The notes: generated by a model from the letters alone, not told the origin. DNA of 64,000 nucleotides from Devosia sp. Root413D1 (GCF_001425235.1 NZ_LMEA01000010.1:6275-70274); one strand, 5' to 3'. Positions 52,657 to 61,388 are shown, counted from the first letter of the stretch. Program-made: numbers and translations.

Positions 52657-53575
52657 ACAGGCCACCCTTGAAGACGAAGTAGATGGAGAGAGCGACGGCG
52701 ACGGCCAGCAGCACCAGCGAGATCGCCGCCGAACCGTTGAAATCGTTCTGTTTGAAGGCGTAGAGGAAGGCGAGCTGGTTCAGCGAATAGTCCTGCCCGA
52801 CCACGCCACGACTGGCCTGCGCTAGGACGCGCGGCTCGACGAAGAGCTGGGTGCCGCCGGCAAAGCTCATGATCACCATGTAGGCGATCCACTTGCGCAT
52901 CAGCGGGATCTGGATCGACCAGGCAATCCGCACCGGCCCGGCGCCATCGACGCGGGCGGCCTCGATGACGTCCTTCGAGATGTTGTTGAGCGCGCCATAC
53001 ATGATGACGATCCAGCCGCCGGCGCCGGTCCAGAAGGCGATCACCGCGAGGACGACCGGCAGGCGGCTGGCGTCAACGGCGCCGACGAAGCTCTCGATGC
53101 CCAATGCCTGCAGCAGCCACGACACCGGGCTGACCGTGGGGTCGAGGACGAACAGCCAGAGCATGACGCTCGAGGCGCCGGCCAGCGCGCCCGGGATGTA
53201 ATAGACGAAGCGCATGGTGCCGGAGAACCAGCGCAAGCCAATCGAGTGGACGAGGATGGCGAGGGTCACCACCAGCACGACCAGCAGCACCAGCCAGACG
53301 ATGATGAAGATGCCGACATGCTCGACCGCCGGCCAGAACCGGTAGTCCTTGAACACTTTGAGGAAGTTGTCGAAGCCGACAAAGGCGCCCTTCTTGGTGA
53401 AGGCGAGATAGATGGCGTAGAGCGCCGGCAGGATGCCGAAGGCGATGAGGAACAGCGTGTAGGGGGTGGCGAACAGCACGCCGATACGTCCCTGCGCGCG
53501 CTCGACGCTCATGCCCTTTTTCGGGCGCTCGAGGGCGACAGCAGCAGTGGCAGCGCTATTGTCGATCGTGCTCAC
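52643..53575 (-). CDS. Sugar ABC importer permease (MalF/UgpA type)
   Basis: A 310-residue permease, six segments, with the loop IEAARVDGAGPVRIAWSIQIPL. Start GTG at 53575. Its end overlaps the start of the MalG-type gene by 14 bases. Downstream of the binding-protein gene, separated by a strong hairpin. Confidence 0.93.
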   Translation of the reverse strand: MSTIDNSAATAAVALERPKKGMSVERAQGRIGVLFATPYTLFLIAFGILPALYAIYLAFTKKGAFVGFDNFLKVFKDYRFWPAVEHVGIFIIVWLVLLVVLVVTLAILVHSIGLRWFSGTMRFVYYIPGALAGASSVMLWLFVLDPTVSPVSWLLQALGIESFVGAVDASRLPVVLAVIAFWTGAGGWIVIMYGALNNISKDVIEAARVDGAGPVRIAWSIQIPLMRKWIAYMVIMSFAGGTQLFVEPRVLAQASRGVVGQDYSLNQLAFLYAFKQNDFNGSAAISLVLLAVAVALSIYFVFKGGLFERA

Positions 53576-53604
53576 TTGGCGGCTCCAGGCACTAGACGGA
53601 CAAG

Positions 53605-53631
53605 GCCGGGGGCACTTTACGCGCCCCCGGC
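53605..53631 (-). other. Hairpin between binding-protein and permease genes
   Basis: A perfect nine-pair stem GCCGGGGGC/GCCCCCGGC, right after the binding-protein stop and without a T run. Such stems commonly protect the 3' end of the binding-protein mRNA, giving more binding protein than permease. Confidence 0.6.
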
Positions 53632-53648
53632 GAACTCAGGTTTCAGGA

Positions 53649-54920
53649 TCACTCGACGGTGTAGCCGACGACCTGCGCTTCGTTCTTCATTTCCTGCTGC
53701 CAGTCGGCCGACAGGTCGGTCATGGTCTTGCCGGCCGCGAGGCCGGGGGTGACGATCTTGGCCCAGGCGGTTTCGGGCGAGAAGTTGGGGTAGCCCCAGC
53801 CGTTCCAGACGCTCGAGGCGGCAGCCTGGATGGCGGCCTTGAAGTCGCCGGCATAAAAGCCGCTCGCCGCCTGCGCATCGAGCCAGGCATCGGCCGCCGC
53901 CTGGTAGGCCGGCAGGCCGCCGGTCCCCGCGACCTTGGTGTCAGAAGTGACGAACTTGAGGAAGGTCTTCACCGCCTCGGGGTTCTGGGTGTGGCTCGAG
54001 GCGTACCAGACGCCGCCACCAACGTTACCGGTGACCGCGGCGCCGTCGGCCCATTTCAGCGGCGGCGCGGCGACCCAGTCGCCGGCCTTGGCGTTGACGC
54101 CACCCGGGTTCTGAAACAGCGCGCCCGAGTACCAGGCCGGGCCAGGGATGGCGACGAGGTTGGCGGCGCTGGCGACGAAGCTGGCGCCGAACACGCTGTC
54201 GAGCGTCAGGGTCTTGTTGGCCACCATGTGGTCGATGAGGTTGGAGACCTTCACCGCATTCGGCGCTGAGGTGTCGGACTTGAAGGTCTCGCCCTCGAGC
54301 TGGAAGATCGGCGCCTCGCCGCTCCAATAGTAGATATAGGGACCCTGGAAGGCGTCGCCGAAGCCGCCGAGGAAATAGCCCGGATGCTCGGCGGCGAGCT
54401 TGTCGCCCAGCGCCTGGTACTCTTCCCAGGTGGTGGGGGCGGCGTAGCCGAACTGGTCCAGGAGGGTCTTGTTGTACCAGAACAGCACCGGCGCGAGGTC
54501 GTTACGGAGGCCATAGACCTTGCCGTCGACGGTCACCGGGTCGAGCGCGCCGGGGGTGAAGCCATCGAGGAAGGCCTGGTCGAGGAAGCCCTCGTTCAGC
54601 ACCTGGGCGAAGGCCTGCGCGCCGTTGTTCTCGCGGGCGGCCCAGGCGGCATCGTTGTTCTGGGTCGAGAAGACCACGTCCGGCCAGCCTTCATTGGCCT
54701 GGTCGGCGAGGCTGATCTTGGTCTGGAAGGTGCCCGAGGCGCCCGACGAGCCGTCGTCGAGCACCAGATTGACCGGCACTTCCGGATGGGCGGCGATGAA
54801 CGCCTCGACCGCCGGCTGGCGGGTGGCGTCGGCCCAGACGGTGATGGCACCGTCCTGGGCAAGGGCAGCGCCGGCGACGAGGATCGCCGAGAGCGCCACA
54901 GTGGTGCGCAGAAGATTCAT
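53649..54920 (-). CDS. Sugar ABC importer substrate-binding protein
   Basis: A 423-residue binding protein with a signal peptide (LLRTTVALSAILVAGAALA, cut before QDGA). CUT1 features are ITVWADATRQPAVEAFIAAHPEV, YNKTLLDQFGYAAPTTWEEYQALGDKL and the aromatic-rich IYYWSGEAPIF. The ATG at 54920 follows a GGAGGAG site. Part of an operon with two permeases but no ATPase. Confidence 0.94.
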   Translation of the reverse strand: MNLLRTTVALSAILVAGAALAQDGAITVWADATRQPAVEAFIAAHPEVPVNLVLDDGSSGASGTFQTKISLADQANEGWPDVVFSTQNNDAAWAARENNGAQAFAQVLNEGFLDQAFLDGFTPGALDPVTVDGKVYGLRNDLAPVLFWYNKTLLDQFGYAAPTTWEEYQALGDKLAAEHPGYFLGGFGDAFQGPYIYYWSGEAPIFQLEGETFKSDTSAPNAVKVSNLIDHMVANKTLTLDSVFGASFVASAANLVAIPGPAWYSGALFQNPGGVNAKAGDWVAAPPLKWADGAAVTGNVGGGVWYASSHTQNPEAVKTFLKFVTSDTKVAGTGGLPAYQAAADAWLDAQAASGFYAGDFKAAIQAAASSVWNGWGYPNFSPETAWAKIVTPGLAAGKTMTDLSADWQQEMKNEAQVVGYTVE

Positions 54921-54967
54921 AACGAGGTCTCCTCCCTGGATGACTTTGGGGTCGTTAGCTGTTGGCT

Positions 54968-56119
54968 TCAGGCCGCGCGCTGCGCCTTGGCGACGCGCGG
55001 ATTGAACGGGGCTTCGCCGAGCTCGGAGCGCGGCAACAGGTTGGGGCGGGCCCACTCGCGGCGGGCGGTTTCGTTCAGCACCAGGCCATGGCCGGGGCGA
55101 TCCGGGGCGTAGGCCCAACCGTCCTTGATCTCGACCGGCTGGTCGACCAGGTGGTCGAAATTCTGGAACGAGTATTCGAGCCACTGCACTTCGGGCAGGG
55201 CGCAGGCGGCATGGATGCCGACCTCGAGGAAGGTGTTGCCGAGGCTGACCGGAATGCCGCGGTCGGCGGCGAGCCAGCCGATGCGCATCACGTCGGTGAC
55301 CTGGCCGTGCACGTTGAGGATGTCGGTGGCGTCCTGTTCCATCAGCAGGCGCTTGCCGTGGGCATCGAGATATTCGCCCGAGTTGATCAGCGTCCAGTTG
55401 GCCGCGTCCTTCAGCATCCTGAGGCCGGCATAATCGTTGCGCAGGATCGGATCCTCGACCCAGAGCAGCTCGTGGCCGGCATCGCGGATGGCGGTGAGCT
55501 TGACCAAGGCTTCCTTGGCGCCCCAGGCCTCGTTGCTATCGATCATCACCAGGGCGTCCTTGCGGACCACCTGCTTGAGGATCTTCAGGCGGTTGAGGTC
55601 CCAGTCGAAATCCGGGTTGCCGACCTTGATCTTGAAGGCGCGGTAGCCAATCGCGTCGGCATGGGCGAAGAAACGGGCGAACTCGTCGTCCGAAAGGTGG
55701 TAGTCGAGGCCCGAGGCATAGGCCTCGACCTTGTCGCGCCGGCTGCCGAGCAGCTGGTGCAATGGCAGGTTCACCTGTTTGGCCGTGAGATCCCACAGCG
55801 CGACCTGCAGCGCCTCATGGAAGGGCAGGGTGTAGGCACGCTGGTTGCCGCCACGCGGCCGGCCGACACGATGCACCAGCCCAGCCGGCGGCTGGCCTTC
55901 GAGACCGGGCCAGGCTTCCGAGCGGAACACCCGCTCGATCTCGGCCTGATCCGGCAGCGGATAAAACAATGTCTGGATAAACCCCAGCCCGACCGCGCCG
56001 GTATCGGCAATCAGTTCGAGCGCCGCTATGTTCACATCGTCGGCGCGGACCTGGCTGTCGCCGATAACGCGGTCGCGGGCAAACTGGAAACGGGTGATGC
56101 GGAATTCGGAAATGCGCAT
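54968..56119 (-). CDS. Enolase-superfamily (MR/MLE) dehydratase or racemase
   Basis: A 383-residue mandelate racemase/muconate-lactonising type protein. The active-site lysine pair is FKIKVG, metal ligands lie in VMIDSNEAW, LWVEDP and INSGEYL, and the barrel closes with LSLGNTFLEVGIH-like strand 7. The usual catalytic His of the racemase subgroup in strand 7 is not seen where expected, so the activity may be an acid-sugar dehydratase with a single base. First gene of the minus-strand sugar operon, with the operator palindrome just upstream. Confidence 0.9.
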   Translation of the reverse strand: MRISEFRITRFQFARDRVIGDSQVRADDVNIAALELIADTGAVGLGFIQTLFYPLPDQAEIERVFRSEAWPGLEGQPPAGLVHRVGRPRGGNQRAYTLPFHEALQVALWDLTAKQVNLPLHQLLGSRRDKVEAYASGLDYHLSDDEFARFFAHADAIGYRAFKIKVGNPDFDWDLNRLKILKQVVRKDALVMIDSNEAWGAKEALVKLTAIRDAGHELLWVEDPILRNDYAGLRMLKDAANWTLINSGEYLDAHGKRLLMEQDATDILNVHGQVTDVMRIGWLAADRGIPVSLGNTFLEVGIHAACALPEVQWLEYSFQNFDHLVDQPVEIKDGWAYAPDRPGHGLVLNETARREWARPNLLPRSELGEAPFNPRVAKAQRAA

Positions 56120-56152
56120 AGGCTGGCGATCTCTGATCGACTAACATGAACA

Positions 56153-56166
56153 TCTGATATATCAGA
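56153..56166. promoter_or_regulatory. Palindromic operator candidate TGATATATCA
   Basis: A perfect 14-base palindrome TCTGATATATCAGA in the 66-base region between the divergent enolase-superfamily operon and a GntR gene. The same core occurs at 63479-63490 and, with changes, near 57749 and 57882. Confidence 0.75.
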
Positions 56167-56185
56167 CGGTGACGCTAATAGACCA

Positions 56186-56899
56186 ATGAAAGCGGGCGCA
56201 CAAGTGGCTGTGAATGAGGGTGCCGATATCGGCCTGGCCGAGGCGCAGCCGGGCGGACGGCTGAGCGATCTGGCCTATACGCGGATCCTGGAAAACCTGT
56301 TCGACCGGCGGTTGCCGGCTGGGGCCTTCGTGTCGCAGAACGATCTGGTGAAGCTGCTCGGCATCCCGGTGGCGCCGCTGCGCGATGCGCTGAGGACCCT
56401 CGAGGTCGAGGGCATCCTCACCATCCACCCGCGCTCCGGCATCCAGTTCGTCAAGCCCGGGCTCGAGCTCACCAAATCGACCTATCAGTTCCGCACCATC
56501 ATCGAGCGGGCGGCGGTGCGAGCCTTCGCCGAGCAGGGCGACGAGGACCTGATCCGCGAACTGGGCGACCGGCACCGCACCGTGTCCCGCCACATCGAGA
56601 CGTCAGGCCTCACGGCGGAGACGATGGAGGAGCTCGAGGCGCTGGAGACGCTGCTCCACAACTCGATCATCGCGATCCTCAGGAACGCGCTGATCGAGAC
56701 CAGCTACCGACGAATGCACACCTATCTCAAGCTGGTGCGGCTCGACCGCAAACTCACCGCGCCGCTGGCGCAGCGCTCGATCCGCGAGCATCTCGAGATC
56801 ATCGAAGCGTCCGAAGCGCGCGACCCCGACCGCGCCGAAGCGGCGCTGGTGGCGCATTTCAACGCGGCACTGCAGCGGCATCTCGGGATGTTTGTTTAG
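56186..56899 (+). CDS. GntR family regulator (FCD type)
   Basis: A 237-residue repressor with a winged helix near residues 30-95 (AYTRILENLFDRRLPAGAFVSQNDLVKLLG and PLRDALRTLE) and an FCD domain (TIIERAAVRAFAEQ, LHNSIIAIL, HLEIIEASEARD). Divergent from the long minus-strand sugar operon, with a palindromic operator candidate 20 bases upstream of its start, so it likely controls that operon and itself. The ligand may be the sugar acid made by the pathway. Confidence 0.92.
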   Translation: MKAGAQVAVNEGADIGLAEAQPGGRLSDLAYTRILENLFDRRLPAGAFVSQNDLVKLLGIPVAPLRDALRTLEVEGILTIHPRSGIQFVKPGLELTKSTYQFRTIIERAAVRAFAEQGDEDLIRELGDRHRTVSRHIETSGLTAETMEELEALETLLHNSIIAILRNALIETSYRRMHTYLKLVRLDRKLTAPLAQRSIREHLEIIEASEARDPDRAEAALVAHFNAALQRHLGMFV

Positions 56900-56918
56900 G
56901 GGTGGCTTAGCCGCGACA

Positions 56919-57042
56919 GACGGCCCCCTCCCATCCTCCCCCATGAAGGGGGAGGTGCCCCGCCGGTGTGTTTTGCATGATCTAAGACAGAGCCTCGACT
57001 CTTCACCTCCCCCTTCATGGGGGAGGCCGGGAGGGGGCCGTC
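56919..57042. repeat. GC-rich palindromic intergenic repeat, family B
   Basis: Same ends GACGGCC/GGCCGTC and same hairpins as the 19043 copy, with the middle (CGACTCTTCACCTC) in the opposite orientation. It lies between two convergent GntR genes. Confidence 0.85.
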
Positions 57043-57056
57043 CCTATCAGTCGGGT

Positions 57057-57710
57057 TCAGGCCGCAAACGTCCTATGCGTCGAGCCCTGGAAATGCGCTT
57101 CCATCGCCGCTATGGCGCCGGCGACGTCGCGCTGCTCGAGCGCGGTGATGACGCGCATGTGCTCGTCGACGGTATCGACCAGGTAGCCGCGGAAGCCGGG
57201 GCGGCGGTGGACGCGTTGCGCCATGCGGATGTTTTCCTGCAGGCGCTCGTGCGTATCGAGGATAGCGCGGTTACCGAGCGAGGCGACGATCTCGCGGTGC
57301 ATGCGGCCGTCGAGTTCGAGGAACGGGGTCTGTGCCGCCTCGAACGGGCTGCCATCGGTGAGGCTGATGCGGCACTTCTCGTGGTTGAGGCGCATGCCGG
57401 CGAGCCAGGCGTCGGAGACGGTGTCGCCGAAGCTTTTGAGCGCGAAAATCTCGATCATGATGCGGAACTGGTAGTTCTCGCGGATGAACGCCACCTCCGG
57501 GTAGACGATCTTGATGCCGGCGCGCGGCTTGATCTCGACCAGCCCGAATTCCTCCAGCAGCACCAGCGTTTCGCGCAGCGGCGACAGCGACAGCCCGAGC
57601 AGCTCGCAGAGTTCGGATTGGGTCACCACCATGCCGGCTTCGAGCGTGCCGTCATTCATCGCCTTGCGGAAGCGGCGGTACCCTTCGTTGTCGTTTCGGA
57701 CGTCAGACAT
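57057..57710 (-). CDS. GntR family regulator (FCD type), second
   Basis: A 217-residue repressor related to the one at 56186. Winged helix: YRRFRKAMNDGTLEAGMVVT, CELLGLSLSPLRETLVLLEE; FCD domain: IMIEIFALKSFGDTV, HREIVASLGNRAILDTHERL, HMRVITALEQRDVAGA. I use the ATG at 57710; the frame is open a little further upstream. Its promoter side carries a degenerate copy of the palindrome, and it diverges from the importer operon at 57971, so it is the nearest candidate regulator of that operon. Confidence 0.92.
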   Translation of the reverse strand: MSDVRNDNEGYRRFRKAMNDGTLEAGMVVTQSELCELLGLSLSPLRETLVLLEEFGLVEIKPRAGIKIVYPEVAFIRENYQFRIMIEIFALKSFGDTVSDAWLAGMRLNHEKCRISLTDGSPFEAAQTPFLELDGRMHREIVASLGNRAILDTHERLQENIRMAQRVHRRPGFRGYLVDTVDEHMRVITALEQRDVAGAIAAMEAHFQGSTHRTFAA

Positions 57711-57748
57711 GTTCACCGGTGAATTGGTCGAGAGGCGTGTTCGCACTT

Positions 57749-57758
57749 TAGTATATCA
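57749..57758. promoter_or_regulatory. Degenerate operator half, TAGTATATCA
   Basis: Shares the last seven bases, TATATCA, with the TGATATATCA palindrome. Located 39 bases upstream of the second GntR gene. Confidence 0.35.
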
Positions 57759-57880
57759 ACAGGCGATTTGGAAATCTCAGCAAAACGCCAGAGAACACAG
57801 GTTTCTGCGGAGCTTGCAAGCTACCAGATCACGCCTACGGGGCGTGTTGGAGGGCGTTCTGGACGAGTCGGTACCTTGAC

Positions 57881-57913
57881 TTGAGATATCATTGCCGCTC
57901 AATAATATCTCAA
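57881..57913. promoter_or_regulatory. Long inverted repeat upstream of importer operon
   Basis: TTGAGATATCATTG (57881-57894) and CAATAATATCTCAA (57900-57913) pair with one mismatch around a five-base spacer. Each arm holds a TGAGATATCA-like site, one or two bases from TGATATATCA. It ends just before the ribosome binding site of the short leader frame. Confidence 0.65.
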
Positions 57914-57925
57914 CGGAGGGGTCGC

Positions 57926-57970
57926 ATGAAGCTGGTGATGGTGTCGCGGTCGACGGGCAGGGGCTGCTAG
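57926..57970 (+). CDS. Possible 14-residue leader peptide
   Basis: ATG at 57926 sits five bases after a strong GGAGGGG and runs 14 codons (MKLVMVSRSTGRGC) to a TAG directly adjoining the GTG of the ATPase gene. It may couple translation into the ATPase gene or be the remnant of a lost gene start. Not proven as a protein. Confidence 0.35.
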   Translation: MKLVMVSRSTGRGC

Positions 57971-59086
57971 GTGGCCGCGGTCGAGCTCAAAAACGTGCGC
58001 AAGTCGTTCGGAACGGTCGACGTCATCAAGGGCGTGGACCTGACCATCGACAAGGGCGAGTTCGTGGTGTTCGTCGGCGCCTCGGGCTCGGGCAAATCGA
58101 CGCTGCTCAGGATGATCGCCGGGCTCGAGACGGTGAGCGATGGCGATATCCTGATCGACGGCAAGGACGTCACCTTTGCCGAGCCGTCGGAGCGGGGCAT
58201 CGCCATGGTGTTCCAGTCCTACGCGCTCTACCCGCACATGAACGTCTACGACAACATCGCCTTCAACCTGAAGCTGGCGCGCTTCGGCAAGGACGAGATC
58301 GACAAGCGGGTCAAGGAAGCCGCGCGGATTTTGCGGCTCAATGAGCTGCTCAGCCGTTCGCCGGCGCAGCTGTCGGGCGGCCAACGCCAGCGTGTCGCCA
58401 TCGGCCGCGCCATCGTGCGCAACCCCAAGGTGTTCCTGTTCGACGAGCCACTGTCGAACCTCGATGCGGCGTTGCGCGTGCAGATGCGGCTCGAGATCGA
58501 GCGGCTGCACCGCGAGCTCGGCACCACGATGATCTACGTGACGCATGACCAGGTGGAGGCGATGACCCTCGCCGACCGGATCGTGGCGCTCGATAATGGC
58601 CGTATCCAGCAGGTCGGGCCGCCGCTCGATCTCTATGCACGCCCCAACAACCTGTTCGTTGCCGGCTTTATCGGCTCGCCCAAGATGAACCTGTTGCCGG
58701 CCAAGGTGCTGAGCGCCGCCGACGGCAAGGCGACGATGGGGCTCGACACCAGCAGCGGAACCAAGGTCGACCTTACGACCCGCGGCGCCAGCATCGGTGA
58801 CGCGGTGACGCTCGGGGTGCGGCCGGAGACGCTGGAAGTGGTGGCCGCCGGGGCCGCGGTGCCCGCCGGGCTGACCGCGCTGCCGGCGCGGGTCGAGTCG
58901 GTCGAGCGGCTCGGCAACATCACATACGCCTATCTCGATGGAGGAACGCCGGAGGTGATCACCGTGCAGGTGATGGGCCATTCCGATCTCCAGCCGGGGC
59001 AGGAGGTCCAGGTCGGGCTGCGGTCCGACCAGGTGCACGTGTTCGACGCAGCGGGCGCCGTCATGGCGTCGGCCGTCGGCAGATAA
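57971..59086 (+). CDS. Sugar ABC importer ATPase (UgpC/MalK type)
   Basis: A 371-residue ATPase with Walker A GASGSGKST, signature LSGGQRQRVAIGR, Walker B VFLFDEPLSNLDA, H-loop IYVTHDQVEAMT and a C-terminal TOBE domain (LGVRPETLEVV). The first in its operon, starting with GTG right after the stop of a short leader frame. ATPases of this type often serve several importers, and two binding-protein/permease operons nearby have none of their own. Confidence 0.95.
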   Translation: MAAVELKNVRKSFGTVDVIKGVDLTIDKGEFVVFVGASGSGKSTLLRMIAGLETVSDGDILIDGKDVTFAEPSERGIAMVFQSYALYPHMNVYDNIAFNLKLARFGKDEIDKRVKEAARILRLNELLSRSPAQLSGGQRQRVAIGRAIVRNPKVFLFDEPLSNLDAALRVQMRLEIERLHRELGTTMIYVTHDQVEAMTLADRIVALDNGRIQQVGPPLDLYARPNNLFVAGFIGSPKMNLLPAKVLSAADGKATMGLDTSSGTKVDLTTRGASIGDAVTLGVRPETLEVVAAGAAVPAGLTALPARVESVERLGNITYAYLDGGTPEVITVQVMGHSDLQPGQEVQVGLRSDQVHVFDAAGAVMASAVGR

Positions 59087-59087
59087 A

Positions 59088-59105
59088 TCCGGCGCGAAAG
59101 CCGGA
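59088..59105 (+). other. Hairpin between ATPase and binding-protein genes
   Basis: TCCGGC-GCGAAA-GCCGGA, a six-pair stem with a stable loop, starting just after the ATPase stop. No T run follows. Confidence 0.5.
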
Positions 59106-59124
59106 CTATACAGGAGGAGAGACT

Positions 59125-60390
59125 ATGCTTCGTATAAGGACCGCCGCGCTTGCCGGCGGCGTCGCGTTGAGCCTGATGGCCGGCGCCGCGATGGCCCAGG
59201 ATGCGGTGACGCTGAACGTCTGGTCGGACACGCCGCGCCTCACCATGTTCGATCTCTATGACAAGACGCACGACAACGTGATGCTCAACGTCACCACCGT
59301 GGCGCCGGCCGACCTGATCGCCAAGATCCAGCTGGCTTTGCAGGCGAAGAGCGAAATCCCCGACGTGATCTTCATGTCGGATATCGGGTACACCGCGCAG
59401 CTCTCGACCCGCCGCTCGAACTACCTGCTCGATCTCACCGACAAGGTGCCGCAGGCGCTGCAGGACGAGTTCTACCCGAACGGCAACTCGCCCTGCCATG
59501 TGAACGGCAAGCTGCTCTGCATGCGCAACGACCTGGCGCACATGATCGTCTGGTACGACAAGCCGGCGATGGAAGCGCTCGGCAAGGCCGTGCCGACCAC
59601 CTGGGAAGAATTCCAGAAGCTCGGTGAAGAGCTGGCGCCGCAGGGCCTCAGCCTCGGCACCGGCGTCGAGGCGTTTCCGCTCTACTCCATGCTGGTCTCC
59701 GATGGCTGCGACATGGTGATGCCGGTCGAAGGCAAGGAAGACACCGTCAAGATCGATCTCACCACCGACAAGTGCCTGAAGCCGGCGCGCATGGTCGATG
59801 CGATGCTGGCCAATGGCAGCCTGACCAAGGTCGGGCCGTTCGAGCCGGATTTCGTGGCGCTCGCCAAGGGCGGCAAGATTCCGCTGATGATCGGGCCGAC
59901 CTGGTTCGGCGAATACGTGATCAAGCCGACCTATGAATGGCCGGCCGGCAAGCTCGCCGCGGCGCTGCCGCTGAAGTGGGACGACCAGAGCCAGCCGCTG
60001 ACCTGGAGCTGGGGCGGTGGCACCTATGGCGCCTGGAAGGACACGGCGCATCCGGCCGAGGCGGTCGACCTCGTCACCTGGATGTCGACCGACATCGCCA
60101 ACCAGACCGCCGCGGTGACGCTGCCGGGGCACCGGCCGTCGGCCGAAGCCTGGGGCGCGCGCCTCGCCGCTGACGCGTATTACGCCGATCCGAACGTCTT
60201 CAAGGTGGAAGCCGATGCGGCGGCGTTCAGCCATCCCGGCTATGTGAGCCTCCGCTTCTCGGTCAGCGACGCGATCGCCAAGGTGGTGGTGCAGCCGCTT
60301 TCGAGCGGCGGCACGGTGGAAGGCGCCCTGCCGGCGCTGCAGACCGAGCTGACCAACCTCGCCAAGCTCAACGGCTACCAGGTCGAATAA
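59125..60390 (+). CDS. Sugar ABC importer substrate-binding protein
   Basis: A 421-residue binding protein with a signal peptide (AALAGGVALSLMAGAAMA, cut before QDAV). CUT1 landmarks: VTLNVWSDTPRLTMFDLYDK, IPDVIFMSDIGY, LAHMIVWYDKPAMEALGKAVPTTWEEFQKL. Start ATG with GGAGGAGAG. Two cysteines occur in SPCHVNGKLLCM and SDGCDMVM/TDKCLKP contexts, likely disulfides. Confidence 0.95.
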   Translation: MLRIRTAALAGGVALSLMAGAAMAQDAVTLNVWSDTPRLTMFDLYDKTHDNVMLNVTTVAPADLIAKIQLALQAKSEIPDVIFMSDIGYTAQLSTRRSNYLLDLTDKVPQALQDEFYPNGNSPCHVNGKLLCMRNDLAHMIVWYDKPAMEALGKAVPTTWEEFQKLGEELAPQGLSLGTGVEAFPLYSMLVSDGCDMVMPVEGKEDTVKIDLTTDKCLKPARMVDAMLANGSLTKVGPFEPDFVALAKGGKIPLMIGPTWFGEYVIKPTYEWPAGKLAAALPLKWDDQSQPLTWSWGGGTYGAWKDTAHPAEAVDLVTWMSTDIANQTAAVTLPGHRPSAEAWGARLAADAYYADPNVFKVEADAAAFSHPGYVSLRFSVSDAIAKVVVQPLSSGGTVEGALPALQTELTNLAKLNGYQVE

Positions 60391-60397
60391 CGAACAG

Positions 60398-60427
60398 ACC
60401 GGACGCGTCCTGACGGGCGCGTCCGGT
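60398..60427 (+). other. Strong hairpin after the binding-protein gene
   Basis: A perfect ten-pair stem ACCGGACGCG/CGCGTCCGGT with a ten-base loop, eight bases after the stop and before the permease genes. No T run, so mRNA protection or partial attenuation is likely. Confidence 0.65.
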
Positions 60428-60445
60428 TCATGACGCGGGGCAGCA

Positions 60446-61381
60446 ATGAGCGCTACGGCAATGGCATCGGATGTGAGGGCGGCGACGAGCGATCGCGCCC
60501 GCAAGGAAAAGCAGAAGGCACGGCGCGATACGCGCATGTCGTATCTGCTGCTGGCGCCTTACCTGCTGCTGCTGATGATGTTCGGGCTGTTTCCCATCGC
60601 CTATGCCTTCGGGCTCAGCTTCTTTGACACCATCGAAATGGTGTTCTGGGGCGTCACCAACTACCAGTTCGTGTTCGACGATTTCCGCGTGCCGGCGAGC
60701 GTCGTCAATGTGCTGGCCTTCGTCGCCATCTGGGTGACCATCACCATGATCGGCGTCGCGGCGCTGTCGCTGATGCTGGACAGCATCAATCGCAAGACCG
60801 CCAATACGCTCAGGACCATCTACTTCCTCCCCGGCGCCGTCACTTCATCGGCCATCGTGGTGCTGTGGCTGTTCGTGCTCGACCCCTCGGTCAGCCCGTT
60901 CCAGCCGGTGCTGCACAGCTTGGGCTGGGGCACGCGCGCCGACGTGATCTCGGGCATCGGGCTCGCCGGGGTGTTCGCCGTGATGGCGTATTTCTCGGCT
61001 TCGGGCGGCTGGATCGTGGTGTTCGGCGGGGCGCTGTCGAGCCTCCCCACCGAGGTGATGGAGGCGGCGCGCATCGATGGCGCCAACCGCTTCCAGCTCG
61101 CCACCCGCATCAAGCTGCCGATGATCTGGCGCTCCCTGGTGCTGATGGGAATCCTGAGTTTTGCCGGCGGCCTGCAGCTCTTCGTCGAGCCGCAACTGAT
61201 GGGGCTGGCCGGGCCGCAATTCGCGCAGAACGACTGGTCGCTGAACCAGATGGCATTCCAGTACGCCTTCCGGATGGGCGATTTCGGCGCCTCGGCGGCG
61301 CTCAGTTCGCTGCTGGTCGGCTCGTCCATCGTCATCGCGCTGGTGATCGTTTTCGCCACCAAATTCTACAAGATCGATTGA
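60446..61381 (+). CDS. Sugar ABC importer permease (MalF/UgpA type)
   Basis: A 311-residue permease with six segments and the loop MEAARIDGANRFQLATRIKLPM. The cytoplasmic N-terminus is basic (RARKEKQKARRDTR). Seven bases separate it from the next permease. Confidence 0.94.
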   Translation: MSATAMASDVRAATSDRARKEKQKARRDTRMSYLLLAPYLLLLMMFGLFPIAYAFGLSFFDTIEMVFWGVTNYQFVFDDFRVPASVVNVLAFVAIWVTITMIGVAALSLMLDSINRKTANTLRTIYFLPGAVTSSAIVVLWLFVLDPSVSPFQPVLHSLGWGTRADVISGIGLAGVFAVMAYFSASGGWIVVFGGALSSLPTEVMEAARIDGANRFQLATRIKLPMIWRSLVLMGILSFAGGLQLFVEPQLMGLAGPQFAQNDWSLNQMAFQYAFRMGDFGASAALSSLLVGSSIVIALVIVFATKFYKID

Positions 61382-61388
61382 GGGCGGA

